From Aquipseudomonas ullengensis (GTDB lineage Bacteria > Pseudomonadota > Gammaproteobacteria > Pseudomonadales > Pseudomonadaceae), in the NCBI RefSeq assembly GCF_014174475.1, contig NZ_JACJUD010000010.1:1-47172 (forward strand): DNA of 47,172 nucleotides, read 5' to 3'. Position numbers and translations under genes: made by a program. The notes below the pieces were generated by a model. The model was not told the origin of the DNA, did no database searches, and saw only the letters and a program-made list of their open reading frames with translations. This document shows positions 34,355 to 42,646 of the stretch, in pieces (the stretch's first letter is position 1; every line of letters starts with the position of its first letter).

Positions 34355-34807
34355 ATGGCCGGCATCGACATATTTCCCCCGCTAACACCAGAGCTAAATG
34401 TACGCTGCATTAAAAAGTCGTTGAGCTTTTATACAGAGCTACTCGGCTTCTCGATTTGCTTCGAGCGCCCAGAGGATGGCTTTGCAACCATCGAACTTGA
34501 CGGTGCTGTTCTCATGCTTGAACAGATAGAAGAATTGGCGCCACAAAATGATCCATGGATCCCCGCAGAGCTTGAATACCCCTTTGGTCGAGGCATAAAC
34601 TTCCAGATAACCGTTAAAAATCTTGATGGTATATACCGTTGCTTAACGGATAACAGCTATCCAATCCAGTTGCCACTAGAGCAAAAATCATATCGAGTTG
34701 GTGGTCAGTTCGTTAGCGTTAGGCAATTTATGATCATTGACCCAGATGGCTACTTACTCAGGCTAAACAGCCTTGCCAATGTAAACGCTGGTGCGGCCCA
34801 GGTATAA
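34355..34807 (+). CDS. Cassette 2B: VOC-family (glyoxalase/bleomycin-binding) protein
   Basis: The 150-residue product has two beta-alpha-beta-beta-beta halves: LNVRCIKKSLSFYTELLGFS, FATIELDGAVLMLEQ, then INFQITVKNLDGIYRCLTDN and QFMIIDPDGYLLRL. It resembles bleomycin-binding or dioxygenase-like VOC proteins, which act as dimers. A resistance function is known for some cassettes of this family but cannot be assumed here. It lies between two intact attC sites. Confidence 0.8.
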   Translation: MAGIDIFPPLTPELNVRCIKKSLSFYTELLGFSICFERPEDGFATIELDGAVLMLEQIEELAPQNDPWIPAELEYPFGRGINFQITVKNLDGIYRCLTDNSYPIQLPLEQKSYRVGGQFVSVRQFMIIDPDGYLLRLNSLANVNAGAAQV

Positions 34808-34877
34808 CAGCTGGTTCAAACCGTTCGCTTCGCTCACTGGAACGGGCTAAAGCCTGTCCCTTAACTAAACGTTAGAT
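34802..34877 (+). repeat. attC site of cassette 2B
   Basis: From GTATAAC, overlapping the stop of the VOC gene, to GTTAGAT, 76 bases, with central GAACGGGCTAAAGCCTGTCC. Confidence 0.85.
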
Positions 34878-34961
34878 GCATTGCCCCACCGCACGTCGCG
34901 CCCGCTTGCCCTCATGAATACCATGTAATACATTGCATTCAATAGTATGGAGGGCATTCCT
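34878..34961 (+). promoter_or_regulatory. Promoter/operator region of the cassette toxin-antitoxin pair
   Basis: The 84 bases between attC and the antitoxin start hold ATGTAATACAT (odd inverted repeat ATGTA-A-TACAT) near 34922, a likely RHH operator, and GGAGGG seven bases before the ATG. A separate promoter is normal for TA cassettes, which must be expressed in any array position. No clear -35/-10 pair could be placed. Confidence 0.45.
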
Positions 34962-35234
34962 ATGAGCGTCACAACCGTCCGGCTACAGCCTGAACTCGAA
35001 GAAAATCTTGGAGCCATGGCCGAAAAGCTTAACCGGAGTAAAAGCTGGCTTATTAATCAGGCGCTTAGAGAATTCTTTGAGCGTCAGGAGCTAGAACAGA
35101 CCCGCTGGCAAGAAACGCTGCAAGCGATGGAGTCCGTAGCACAGGGCAAGGTCGTGTCCGGTGAGGCAGTAAATGCCTGGCTCCAGAGCTGGGGCAGCGC
35201 AAATGAACTGCCGCCACCTAAGGCGAGCCAATGA
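34962..35234 (+). CDS. Cassette 2C antitoxin: RHH (CopG/ParD-like) protein
   Basis: The 90-residue product begins MSVTTVRLQPELEENLGAMA, a ribbon-helix-helix DNA-binding module (beta strand TTVRL, then two helices with KLNRSKSWLINQALREFFER). The C-terminal half would bind the toxin. The start with GGAGGG is preferred to an in-frame ATG 15 bases upstream. The 3' end overlaps the toxin start by four bases (ATGA). Confidence 0.88.
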   Translation: MSVTTVRLQPELEENLGAMAEKLNRSKSWLINQALREFFERQELEQTRWQETLQAMESVAQGKVVSGEAVNAWLQSWGSANELPPPKASQ

Positions 35235-35521
35235 AGCTGGTCTACTCAGAAGAGTCCGTGGCCGATTTGGTTCGTCTCCGAGCATTCATTGCTGAGAAAG
35301 ATCCCCTTTCTGCCGCACGTTTAGCAACAGAGCTCATTGCTCGCATCGAGAATCTTCGCCTGTTCCCAACAATGGGCCGCGCAGTGGAGTTAGCTCCAGA
35401 CCCAAAGGTTATTCGTGATGCAATTTTCGGGAAATACGTAATTCGGTACGCTACGCATGCCGAAGCTGTCGTGATTCTCCGTATATGGCACCACTATGAA
35501 GACCGCATGCAAAGCATCTAA
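35231..35521 (+). CDS. Cassette 2C toxin: RelE/ParE superfamily
   Basis: The 96-residue product has the fold pattern MKLVYSEESVADLVRLRAFI, RIENLRLFPTMGRAVE and YVIRYATHAEAVVILRIWHH, a typical ParE-like toxin ending (I.R..H..). ParE toxins poison gyrase and RelE toxins cut mRNA; the residues seen do not decide which. Linked by overlap to its RHH antitoxin. TA cassettes are known to stabilise integron arrays. Confidence 0.88.
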   Translation: MKLVYSEESVADLVRLRAFIAEKDPLSAARLATELIARIENLRLFPTMGRAVELAPDPKVIRDAIFGKYVIRYATHAEAVVILRIWHHYEDRMQSI

Positions 35522-35590
35522 CTACTGGTTCAAGTCGTTCGTTTCGCTCACTGGGGCGGGCTAAGCTGACCCCTTAACCCTGAGGCAGGA
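35516..35590 (+). repeat. Degenerate attC site of cassette 2C
   Basis: The left core ATCTAAC and middle (GTTCGTTTCGCTCACTGGGG) are clear, but the right side is CCCCTTAACCCTGAGGCAGG with no GTTRRRY core. It is probably recombination-dead. Confidence 0.7.
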
Positions 35591-35597
35591 AGCCGCG

Positions 35598-35906
35598 ATG
35601 CTCGTGACCAAGCCATGGCGAAAATATATATTCATCGCTTTTATGTGTTCGCTCCCGGTTGCGATCGTCGCCGTAATATCAATCTTCATGTACTCATCGC
35701 TTGAGTCGGAGTGCCATGTGAGTAACGTATTGCAGGGGCAAATGCGAGTGAATTTATCTAAGTTGGAGTTGCAGTCAGCTCGCCCTGGTCGTGGGGTGTG
35801 TCCAACCTTATTCTTTTATATGAGGGATGACGGTGTGGCTGGTTGCGCAGAAGGCTTTGAACATAAATTTCGTGGCCCTGAAGTTTCTTTTGGCAGTTGC
35901 GGCTGA
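35598..35906 (+). CDS. Cassette 2D: small membrane-anchored protein
   Basis: The 102-residue product has one membrane segment (about 10-32: YIFIAFMCSLPVAIVAVISI) and a remainder with five cysteines that would face the periplasm (CHV, CPT, CAE, SCG). AGGA precedes the ATG. It follows the degenerate attC. Ends at a GC-poor tail with a cut attC. No family recognised. Confidence 0.6.
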   Translation: MLVTKPWRKYIFIAFMCSLPVAIVAVISIFMYSSLESECHVSNVLQGQMRVNLSKLELQSARPGRGVCPTLFFYMRDDGVAGCAEGFEHKFRGPEVSFGSCG

Positions 35907-35912
35907 TTGTAA

Positions 35913-35930
35913 GCTTCTAACAACGTATAT
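35913..35930 (+). repeat. Truncated attC start after cassette 2D
   Basis: GCTTCTAACAACGT is the left core of an attC followed directly by unrelated GC-rich sequence. The array was cut here. Confidence 0.45.
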
Positions 35931-36143
35931 GGACTCTCCCCTCAAGCAGTGGACCGACGTGTCGCCCAGCCGCTGGCGATAGCAGGTGGATTGAGCCCCT
36001 GGGAAGCAGGATCGACGGCCCGAACCGGCCGGCGCATGGCGCGATAGCAACTATCCTTCGCTGCAGCGATCCCTTGCATCAGGGCTGTCGAAGCGCACGC
36101 GAGTCGACGTCCTTTCCCTCTGCTGCCAACCAGGTGCCGGTCT

Positions 36144-36488
36144 ATGCACAAACTCTGGAGAAAGTATTTGGCGCTGCTGGATAACGACCTGTGCACGAAA
36201 GTCTTCGATAACTTCAAGAACCTGCTGGTCTGCGCCTTGCTGTTCGCCGCCGGGACGGAAGCCCTGCATGGCGACCATCGGTTGTTCATGGGCCTGTGGG
36301 TATCGAACCTGACCGGCTGGGGCTTGATCATCGTTTCGGCGCTGCTGTTGCTGCTGAACATCAGCGATGGCCTGCACCGGCTGGCCAAGTTGCGTTACCA
36401 CCGGGTGTTGCAGGTCATCCTGTGTTTGCTCTATCTCGTGCTCGCCGTGCGGGTGGTGGAGATCGTCTGGAGCTTTCGCGCGGAATAG
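36144..36488 (+). CDS. Small integral membrane protein
   Basis: The 114-residue product has about three membrane segments (FKNLLVCALLFAAGTEAL, LTGWGLIIVSALLLLLNI, VLQVILCLLYLVLAVRVVEI). AGGT lies eleven bases before the ATG. GC content and codon use are those of the chromosome, so it is outside the cassette array. No family recognised. Confidence 0.65.
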   Translation: MHKLWRKYLALLDNDLCTKVFDNFKNLLVCALLFAAGTEALHGDHRLFMGLWVSNLTGWGLIIVSALLLLLNISDGLHRLAKLRYHRVLQVILCLLYLVLAVRVVEIVWSFRAE

Positions 36489-36657
36489 CACGCGGGGCGG
36501 TTGAATGCGCTTGCGCCATCACCGCTGCCGGTCGCCGCAGGGCTTGGTCGAGGCCATACGTGCCGTGCAAAGCTGCAATCCGCCTTTGCAGCCCTGTCTA
36601 TTCAACCGGGTGCAACGAGGCTCGAAGATGGCTCCTGACTTACCAGGAGTCATTGCC

Positions 36658-37557
36658 ATGACCCGCCTCGATTTACCCCACGTCGACCTCAACCTGCGGG
36701 TCGTGTTCGATCTGCTGATGCAGGAACGCGACCTTCGCCGCGCCGCCGAGCGCCTGTTCCTCGCTCCTGCGCAGGTCAGTGGCGCGCTGGCGCGCCTGCG
36801 CCGGCAGTACGACGATCCACTGTTCGTGCCCGCCGGCCCGTATTTGCAGCCAACTCCGCGCGCCTTGGCGCTGACGGCCATCGGCCAGATAGCGCCCTTC
36901 GATCCCTCCATCAGCCGCGAGGTGTTGCGCATCGGTATGAGCGACGATGCCGAGCTGGGCCTGCTGCCGCAGTTGCAGCGCCACCTGCACGCCGTGGCGC
37001 CCCATGTAGTGCTGGTGGTGCGCCGTACGCAGCACCAGACACTGGCCCGTCAGCTGAATGCCGGGGAGATCACTGTCGCCATCGCCTATGTCGGCGAACT
37101 GCCGCCGGGCATCCGCCAGCGTCGCTTGCGTCGCAGTCGCTCACTGTTGTTGCGCGGAGATGGACAAGGCGCGCCGCTGAGCCTGGTCGACTATGCCGCC
37201 CGGCCCCATGCCCTGGTCTCCGGCGTCGGTGACCTGCATGGGTTTATCGACGACGAACTGCGCCAGCGCGGCCTCAGCCGTGAGGTGCGCCTGGTGGTTC
37301 CGCAGTTCCACGGTCTGGCTGGGTTGCTACGCGGCAGCGCGATGGTGGCCAGCGTGCCGGATTACACCGCGCCGGCGCTGCTGGCAGAAGGCGGTGTGCG
37401 GGTCGAGGAACTGCCATTCGCGGCGCCGCGCTTTGACCTGTCGATGGCCTGGAGTGCCAGTCGCGAGGTCGAACTGGCGCCGGTGCAGCGCTGGCTGCGC
37501 GAGGCAATCAGCACTTGCCTGGGCGAGGTGGCAGAAGAGGGCGTCGAGATCGCGTGA
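36658..37557 (+). CDS. LysR-family transcriptional regulator
   Basis: The 299-residue product has an N-terminal winged HTH (VDLNLRVVFDLLMQERDLRR, AAERLFLAPAQVSGALARLR) and a periplasmic-binding-like effector domain (from about residue 90). It is on the short side, as the linker helix seems brief. AGGAG is nine bases upstream. The target is unknown; the neighbours give no clear divergent partner. Confidence 0.88.
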   Translation: MTRLDLPHVDLNLRVVFDLLMQERDLRRAAERLFLAPAQVSGALARLRRQYDDPLFVPAGPYLQPTPRALALTAIGQIAPFDPSISREVLRIGMSDDAELGLLPQLQRHLHAVAPHVVLVVRRTQHQTLARQLNAGEITVAIAYVGELPPGIRQRRLRRSRSLLLRGDGQGAPLSLVDYAARPHALVSGVGDLHGFIDDELRQRGLSREVRLVVPQFHGLAGLLRGSAMVASVPDYTAPALLAEGGVRVEELPFAAPRFDLSMAWSASREVELAPVQRWLREAISTCLGEVAEEGVEIA

Positions 37558-37692
37558 GCGGCTGCGCGCAGTGGCGAAAAAGGCTGTTCTGAGCAGCGTT
37601 CGCCCGTTACCGCTCAACCGCGCTGTCTTGGTATTGTGGCTAGGCTTTGAACCTGCTTGGCCACCTGCCTGCTGCGCACCTGAGGAGACGCT

Positions 37693-38595
37693 GTGAGTTT
37701 CGACTGGAACGATATTCCGCTGCTGATTGCCCTGGCCCGTGACGGCAGCATGAGTGCGGCGGGCCGTGCGCTGGGCATCGACCCCTCGACCATGAGCCGG
37801 CGCCTGGCCGCCGCCGAGACAGCGCTGCAGACGCGCCTGTTCATTCGCGACAACGCCGGCTATCACCCCACCGAAGCCGGGCTGGTGTTTCTCAGTTACG
37901 CCGAGCGCGTGTCGGGCGATGTGAAGAGCATGCTGCTGGACACCTGCAGCGAGGCCGAAGGCATCTCCGGTGCGGTGCGCATTACCTCCATCGACTTTCT
38001 CTTCAGCCACTGGCTGGTCGACCACATGCCGGCGTTGCTGGAGCAATACCCGCGCTTGCAATTGCAGTTGCTGGTGGGCAACCAGGCGCTGTCGTTCACC
38101 CGGCGCGAGGCGGATTTCGCCCTGCGCCTGGCTCGCCCGCAGGACGATGCCGCGCTGGTGATGCGCAAGGTTGGCGACATCGGTTTCGCCGTCTACGGTG
38201 CCGAGCGCTTCGCCAACATTGCCCGCGAGCAATGGGCCGAGCAGCCCTGGCTGGCCTACGGCGAGGAGCTGGCGGAGATGGCCGAGATGCGCTGGTTACG
38301 CGAGATCGCACCGCACGCGCATTACCCGATCCGCGTCAGCAGCGTCAGCACCCTGGTACACGCCTGCCAGACCGGCGTGGGCCTGGCCCTGTTGCCGTGC
38401 ATCCTCGGCGAGCGTAACGGCTTGCGCCGCCTCAGCGCTGAGGTGGAAGTGCTGCGCGAGGTCTGGCTGCTGAGCCACCGCGATGCCGGCAAGATCGGCC
38501 GCTACCAGGCCGTCAGCAATTGGTTGAAGCAAGTCTTCGAGCAGGAAGCGGCGCCCCTGCGTGGCGAGCCACGCCAGCCAGCCCCGCCGATATGA
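37693..38595 (+). CDS. LysR-family transcriptional regulator
   Basis: The 300-residue product has a GTG start with GAGGAG in front. HTH: LARDGSMSAAGRALGIDPST; effector domain includes ISGAVRITSIDFLFSHWLVD and ACQTGVGLALLPCILGERNG. The short form resembles LysR proteins that control neighbouring genes, here possibly the MscS-like gene 108 bases downstream, but this is inference. Confidence 0.9.
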   Translation: MSFDWNDIPLLIALARDGSMSAAGRALGIDPSTMSRRLAAAETALQTRLFIRDNAGYHPTEAGLVFLSYAERVSGDVKSMLLDTCSEAEGISGAVRITSIDFLFSHWLVDHMPALLEQYPRLQLQLLVGNQALSFTRREADFALRLARPQDDAALVMRKVGDIGFAVYGAERFANIAREQWAEQPWLAYGEELAEMAEMRWLREIAPHAHYPIRVSSVSTLVHACQTGVGLALLPCILGERNGLRRLSAEVEVLREVWLLSHRDAGKIGRYQAVSNWLKQVFEQEAAPLRGEPRQPAPPI

Positions 38596-38703
38596 CACGC
38601 CCATGCACGGTTGCATAGGCACTGTGCAGCCCTGTGCGTTCAGCTGCGCCGCGATTCCCGTCATGCTTGGCCGAACGGGCCCCGAACTGCCATGGAGAGC
38701 GTG

Positions 38704-40131
38704 ATGCTCACACTGATCCACAACCATCCGCTGATTATCGCCGTGGCGCTGCTGCTGGCCGACCTGGCCGCCTGGCGGCTGTTGCCGGCGCAGGCCAAGG
38801 CACTGCGTGTGGCGCTGCGGCTGGGCTTCTTCCTGGCCTACAGCCTGGTGATCATCGAGGCCGGCATGAGCCCGCTGCAGCCGCCACCCTGGAGCGATGC
38901 GGCGCTGAACATGATGGGCTCGGTACTGGGCATCGCCTGGTGGCTGCTCTGCGCGCGTACCCTGACTGTGGTGCTCGGCGTATTGCTGATGCCGCGCAGC
39001 GGGCACACCGGGCGCCTGCTGCAGGATGTGCTGGGCGCGGTGATCTTCCTGGTGGCGGTTGTCGCGGCCGCGGCCTACGTCATGCAGTTGCCGGTGAAGG
39101 GCCTGTTGGCCACCTCCGGTGTGGTCGCCATTGTCGTCGGCCTGGCGCTGCAGAGCACCCTGGGTGACGTGTTTTCCGGCATCGTGCTGAACACCACCAA
39201 GCCTTATCGCCTGGATGACTGGATCTCCATCGATGGCACCGAGGGCAAGGTGATCGAAATCGACTGGCGCGCCACCCACCTGCAAACCAGCCAGGGCGGC
39301 ACGGTGGTGATCCCCAACTCGGTGGCGGCCAAGGCCAAGGTGCTCAACCTCAACCGGGCCGCCGATGTGCACAGCATCAGCATCACCTTGTCCGTGCCGG
39401 CCCAAGTACGCCCGCGCCTGGTGCTGGATGCGCTGAACAAGACCCTGCAAGGCGTCAGCGCACTGCTGCCGACACCCAAGCCCAAGGTCACCATCAAGAG
39501 CTCCGACCTCACGGCGGTGGAGTACGAGGCCAGTGGCTTCGTCACGCCCGGAACCAGCAAGGATGAGGTGCGCAACCTGCTGTTCGACCTGGCCCATCGC
39601 CACCTGGAAGCCGCCGGCATCCTGCGCGGTGCGGACGTGAGCGACGTGCCGAAGAGCCGCCCGCGCAGCCTGCTGGACGATGTGAAAATCTTCCGTTCGC
39701 TGGATGCCGAGGAAAAGGATCGGCTCAGCCAGCAGATGGTTGCGCAAACCTTCAGCGCCGGTCAGGTGGTACTGGAGCAGGGCGAAACCACCGATTACCT
39801 GTTGGTGATCGGCACCGGCGTGGTCTCGGCGGCAGTACCCGATGGCGACAGCTTCATCGAGGCCGGGCGCATGGGCCCGGGGGAAATCATGGGCGAGGAG
39901 GGCGTGACCCTGGGGGCGGCGTCCCAGGCACGGTTTACCGCGCTGACCTCCAGTGTGATCTACCGCATCGACAAGGCGATGATCGAAGACTGCCTGCAGC
40001 AGCGCGAAGAAGTCGCCAGCGCCCTGAGCAAACTGCAGACCTTCCGCCAGGAGGCCAGCAGCTCGTTGTTGGTGCATAAGCCGGCTGCGATCAAGAAGGG
40101 CGGGTTCCTGAGCTGGTTGCAGCGTTCCTGA
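38704..40131 (+). CDS. MscS-family mechanosensitive channel with cyclic-nucleotide-binding-like domain
   Basis: The 475-residue product has about four membrane segments; the pore helix and beta domain are recognised as GVVAIVVGLALQSTLGDVFS followed by LDDWISIDGTEGKVIEIDWR. The C-terminal part (about 340-460) is a cNMP-binding-like fold (QTFSAGQVVLEQGETTDYLL, GEIMGEEGVTLG). The channel would gate in osmotic downshock, with ligand control. GGAGA lies before the chosen ATG; an ATG at 38692 is an alternative. The fit with cgs (osmotic function) is noted. Confidence 0.92.
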   Translation: MLTLIHNHPLIIAVALLLADLAAWRLLPAQAKALRVALRLGFFLAYSLVIIEAGMSPLQPPPWSDAALNMMGSVLGIAWWLLCARTLTVVLGVLLMPRSGHTGRLLQDVLGAVIFLVAVVAAAAYVMQLPVKGLLATSGVVAIVVGLALQSTLGDVFSGIVLNTTKPYRLDDWISIDGTEGKVIEIDWRATHLQTSQGGTVVIPNSVAAKAKVLNLNRAADVHSISITLSVPAQVRPRLVLDALNKTLQGVSALLPTPKPKVTIKSSDLTAVEYEASGFVTPGTSKDEVRNLLFDLAHRHLEAAGILRGADVSDVPKSRPRSLLDDVKIFRSLDAEEKDRLSQQMVAQTFSAGQVVLEQGETTDYLLVIGTGVVSAAVPDGDSFIEAGRMGPGEIMGEEGVTLGAASQARFTALTSSVIYRIDKAMIEDCLQQREEVASALSKLQTFRQEASSSLLVHKPAAIKKGGFLSWLQRS

Positions 40132-40156
40132 GGGCGCCGTTCCAGCAGCAGCCTTT

Positions 40157-40924
40157 TTAGGCGCGAACCCAGCGTTGGCGGGTCCAGCCGCTCAACGCAT
40201 CGACTACAAACACCAGTATCAGCATGGCCAGGATGACCGTGCTGGCCTGCGCTTCCTGGAACAGGCTGAGGCTGACGTAGAGCATCTGCCCCAGGCCGCC
40301 GGCCCCGACGAAACCGAGCACGCTGGCCATGCGGATATTGTTTTCCCAGCGGTACAGCGAGTAGGCCAGCAGCTGCGGCCAGAGGTTGGGCAGGGTGCCG
40401 TAGCAAAACGCCGCCACCTGGCTGCCGCCCTGCAGGCGAATGGCCTCGGCAGGGGCCGTGGGTGTGTTTTCCAGGGCTTCGGCGAATAGCCGGCCGAGCA
40501 CGCCTGCGGTGTGCAGGGCCAGCGCCAGGGTGCCGGCGTTGGGGCCCAGGCCGGCGGCCAGCACCATCAGGGCCGCCCACACCAGTTCCGGGATCGCCCG
40601 CAGGCCATTGAGCAGCAGGCGGGTAACGCCTTGCAGCGGTCTGCCGAAACGCCCGGCGGCCGGCAGCGCCAGGAGCAGCCCGAACAGGGCGGCAAGCAGG
40701 GTGCCGATGGCCGACATGGCGATGGTCTCCAGCGCGCCACGGCCGATGGCCAGCAGGTGCGTACCACTCAGGTCAGGCTGCAGGAAGCGCGCAACGTAGG
40801 CGCCCATGTGCTTGAGATTGCCCGCTTCGCCGAGGGCGAGCAGGTCCAGGCTCAGGTAGGCGAAAGATGCGACCACGGCAGCGAGGATCGCCAACAGTAG
40901 GGCGATGTTGCCCAGGCTCTTCAT
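40157..40924 (-). CDS. PhnE-like ABC importer permease 2 (selenium-linked cluster)
   Basis: The 255-residue product has about six membrane segments and the permease coupling loop (EALENTPTAPAEAIRLQGGS, then GFVGAGGLG). Best resembles PhnE permeases of phosphonate importers. GGGAGG precedes the ATG; the start overlaps the stop of the other permease (ATGA). Last gene of the phnD-phnC-phnE-phnE order. Confidence 0.85.
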   Translation of the reverse strand: MKSLGNIALLLAILAAVVASFAYLSLDLLALGEAGNLKHMGAYVARFLQPDLSGTHLLAIGRGALETIAMSAIGTLLAALFGLLLALPAAGRFGRPLQGVTRLLLNGLRAIPELVWAALMVLAAGLGPNAGTLALALHTAGVLGRLFAEALENTPTAPAEAIRLQGGSQVAAFCYGTLPNLWPQLLAYSLYRWENNIRMASVLGFVGAGGLGQMLYVSLSLFQEAQASTVILAMLILVFVVDALSGWTRQRWVRA

Positions 40925-41748
40925 GCCAGCCTCCCGCGCAGCAGGCGACTCAGTGCATCGGCCAGCAGTACCAGCAGGAGGAAGGTCAGCAGCATGCTGG
41001 CGACTTCGCCGCCGGCGAACATGCGCATGGACAGGTCGATCTGCTGGCCTAGCCCGCCGGCACCGACAAAGCCCATCACCACCGAGGCGCGGATCGCGCA
41101 TTCCCAGCGATACACAGTGTAGGAGGTCAGCTCGGCTGCAGCGTTGGGTAGGATGCCGTAGACGAAGGCGGCCAGGCGCCCGCTGCCGCTCTGCAACAGG
41201 GCATGCATGGGGCGCTGGTCCACCGATTCGAATATCTCGGCATAGACCTTGCCGAGCATGCCGGCGTAGGTGATGGCGATGGCCAGCACGCCGGCGGTGG
41301 GGCCGAGGCCGACGGCGCGAACGAACAGCAGTGCCCAGACGATCTCTGGCACGCTGCGCAGGAAAATCAGCAGCCCGCGTACCGGCCAGCGCAGGGCCTG
41401 GCCCAGGCGGCCAGGCTGGCCACCGCGAGAGGCGGCCGACAGTGACAGGGCGCGGCTGGCGGCTAGGCCGGCGGGAATGGCCACCAACAAGGCCAGGGCC
41501 ATGCCGGCGGTGGCGATGGCCAGGGTCTGCAGGGTGGCATCCAGCAGCAGATCGAGAAACTCGGGGGTGTGAGCGGGCGGCCAGAAGGCCGCGACGAAGC
41601 GGCCCATCTCGCTCTGGCTGTCGGCCTGCAGCAGCACGCCCAGGTCGAGTTCGGCGAGCTGGATGCCCGGCCACAGCAGGGCAACCGCCAGCACTGTCAG
41701 CAACAGGCGGGGCAGAGCGGCGGGGTCGCGGTTAGCGCGGCTCAGCAT
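40921..41748 (-). CDS. PhnE-like ABC importer permease 1
   Basis: The 275-residue product has about six membrane segments with the coupling loop (EIFESVDQRPMHALLQSGSG, then GFVGAGGLGQQIDLSMRMFA). The chosen ATG begins MLSRANRD; a longer start at 41847 would run through a REP-like half-site. Paralogous to permease 2, with which it probably forms a heterodimer. A gap of 100 bases follows the ATPase gene. Confidence 0.85.
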   Translation of the reverse strand: MLSRANRDPAALPRLLLTVLAVALLWPGIQLAELDLGVLLQADSQSEMGRFVAAFWPPAHTPEFLDLLLDATLQTLAIATAGMALALLVAIPAGLAASRALSLSAASRGGQPGRLGQALRWPVRGLLIFLRSVPEIVWALLFVRAVGLGPTAGVLAIAITYAGMLGKVYAEIFESVDQRPMHALLQSGSGRLAAFVYGILPNAAAELTSYTVYRWECAIRASVVMGFVGAGGLGQQIDLSMRMFAGGEVASMLLTFLLLVLLADALSRLLRGRLA

Positions 41749-41780
41749 GAGGCCAGCCCCCGCGCTGTCCGGTCCCGCTG

Positions 41781-41804
41781 TTGTAGGAGGGGCCTCGGCC
41801 GCGA
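41781..41804 (-). repeat. Half REP-like sequence
   Basis: TTGTAGGAGGGGCCTCGGCC resembles the TTGTAGGAGCGGC...GCCGCGA type of Pseudomonas REP. No partner arm is near. Confidence 0.4.
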
Positions 41805-41848
41805 CCCACGCAGCACAGAGGCGTAGCGGGCAAGACGGGTATCGCAAG

Positions 41849-42646
41849 TCAGCATCGTGGAATCTGCAGGCTCAGGGTGACTGCCGGCATTTGCGGCGAT
41901 ACCAGTTGCTCATTGGCATACAGCGCATCGAGCAGGGCCTGGTCGACCTCGGCAGCAGGGCGATCGAAGACGATGTGCCCTTCGCGTACGCCGACGATGC
42001 GCGGGAAATGCGCCAGCGCCAGGTCCACCGCGTGCAGGCTGGCGACCAGCGTCACGCCGCGTGCCTCGGCGTGCCGGCAGAGCACGTTCAGGCAGTGGTC
42101 GGCGAGCACCGGGTCCATGGCCGACACCGGCTCGTCGGCTAGCAGCAGCTCCGGGTCCTGATACAGCGCACGGGCAATGCCGACCCGCTGCAGCTGGCCG
42201 CCGGACAGCTGCTGGCACTGGGCGAACAGCTTGTCGGTCAGGTCCAGCCTGGCCAGCACCTCGCGGGCGCCAGGAATATCGCTGGGGTGCAGCAGATTGA
42301 GCAGGCTGCGGCCCAGGCCCCATTGGCCGAGCTTACCGGCCAGCACGGCGGTGACCACCCGCTGCCGTGGCGGCAGCGGCGGCGCCTGGTGGACCAGGCC
42401 GATGCGTGTGCGCAGGCGCTGGCGCGCACGGGCGGAGAGCTGCCAGGGCTGCTGCCCCAGCACCTCTACCGCTCCTGCGCTGGGCATCAGGGCGCTGGCC
42501 AGCAGGCCGAGCAGGCTGGATTTGCCGGCGCCGGACGGGCCGATAATGGCGACCCGCTCACCGGCGTCGATGCTCAGGTCCACGCCGCGCAGGGCGTGAA
42601 CCCCATTGCCGTGCTGCAGGCTGGCGCCGGAAAGGCGCAGGCTCAT
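41849..42646 (-). CDS. PhnC-like ABC importer ATPase
   Basis: The 265-residue product has Walker A IIGPSGAGKSS (about 35-44), Q-loop VHQAPPLPPRQ, signature LSGGQLQRVGIARAL and Walker B LLLADEPVSAMDP, then H-loop SLHAVDLAL. Closest in layout to PhnC. The ATG overlaps the binding-protein stop (ATGA). Confidence 0.9.
   Translation of the reverse strand: MSLRLSGASLQHGNGVHALRGVDLSIDAGERVAIIGPSGAGKSSLLGLLASALMPSAGAVEVLGQQPWQLSARARQRLRTRIGLVHQAPPLPPRQRVVTAVLAGKLGQWGLGRSLLNLLHPSDIPGAREVLARLDLTDKLFAQCQQLSGGQLQRVGIARALYQDPELLLADEPVSAMDPVLADHCLNVLCRHAEARGVTLVASLHAVDLALAHFPRIVGVREGHIVFDRPAAEVDQALLDALYANEQLVSPQMPAVTLSLQIPRC

Larger units (their letters stand above)
33661..35930 (+). mobile_element. Integron cassette array 2 (no integrase gene beside it)
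   Basis: An attI-like site with intact GTTAGGC is followed by cassettes with two good attC sites (34269-34344, 34802-34877), one degenerate (35516-35590) and one cut off (35913-35930). Genes are AT-richer than the flanks. Left of it lies the Crp/Fnr gene, not an integrase. Orientation matches array 1. Confidence 0.8.

Noticed and set aside
40157..41674. Single 505-residue permease reading through both PhnE genes
   Set aside because: The extension upstream of 40924 is an out-of-frame reading of permease 1; ATGA overlap and GGGAGG support the shorter start.
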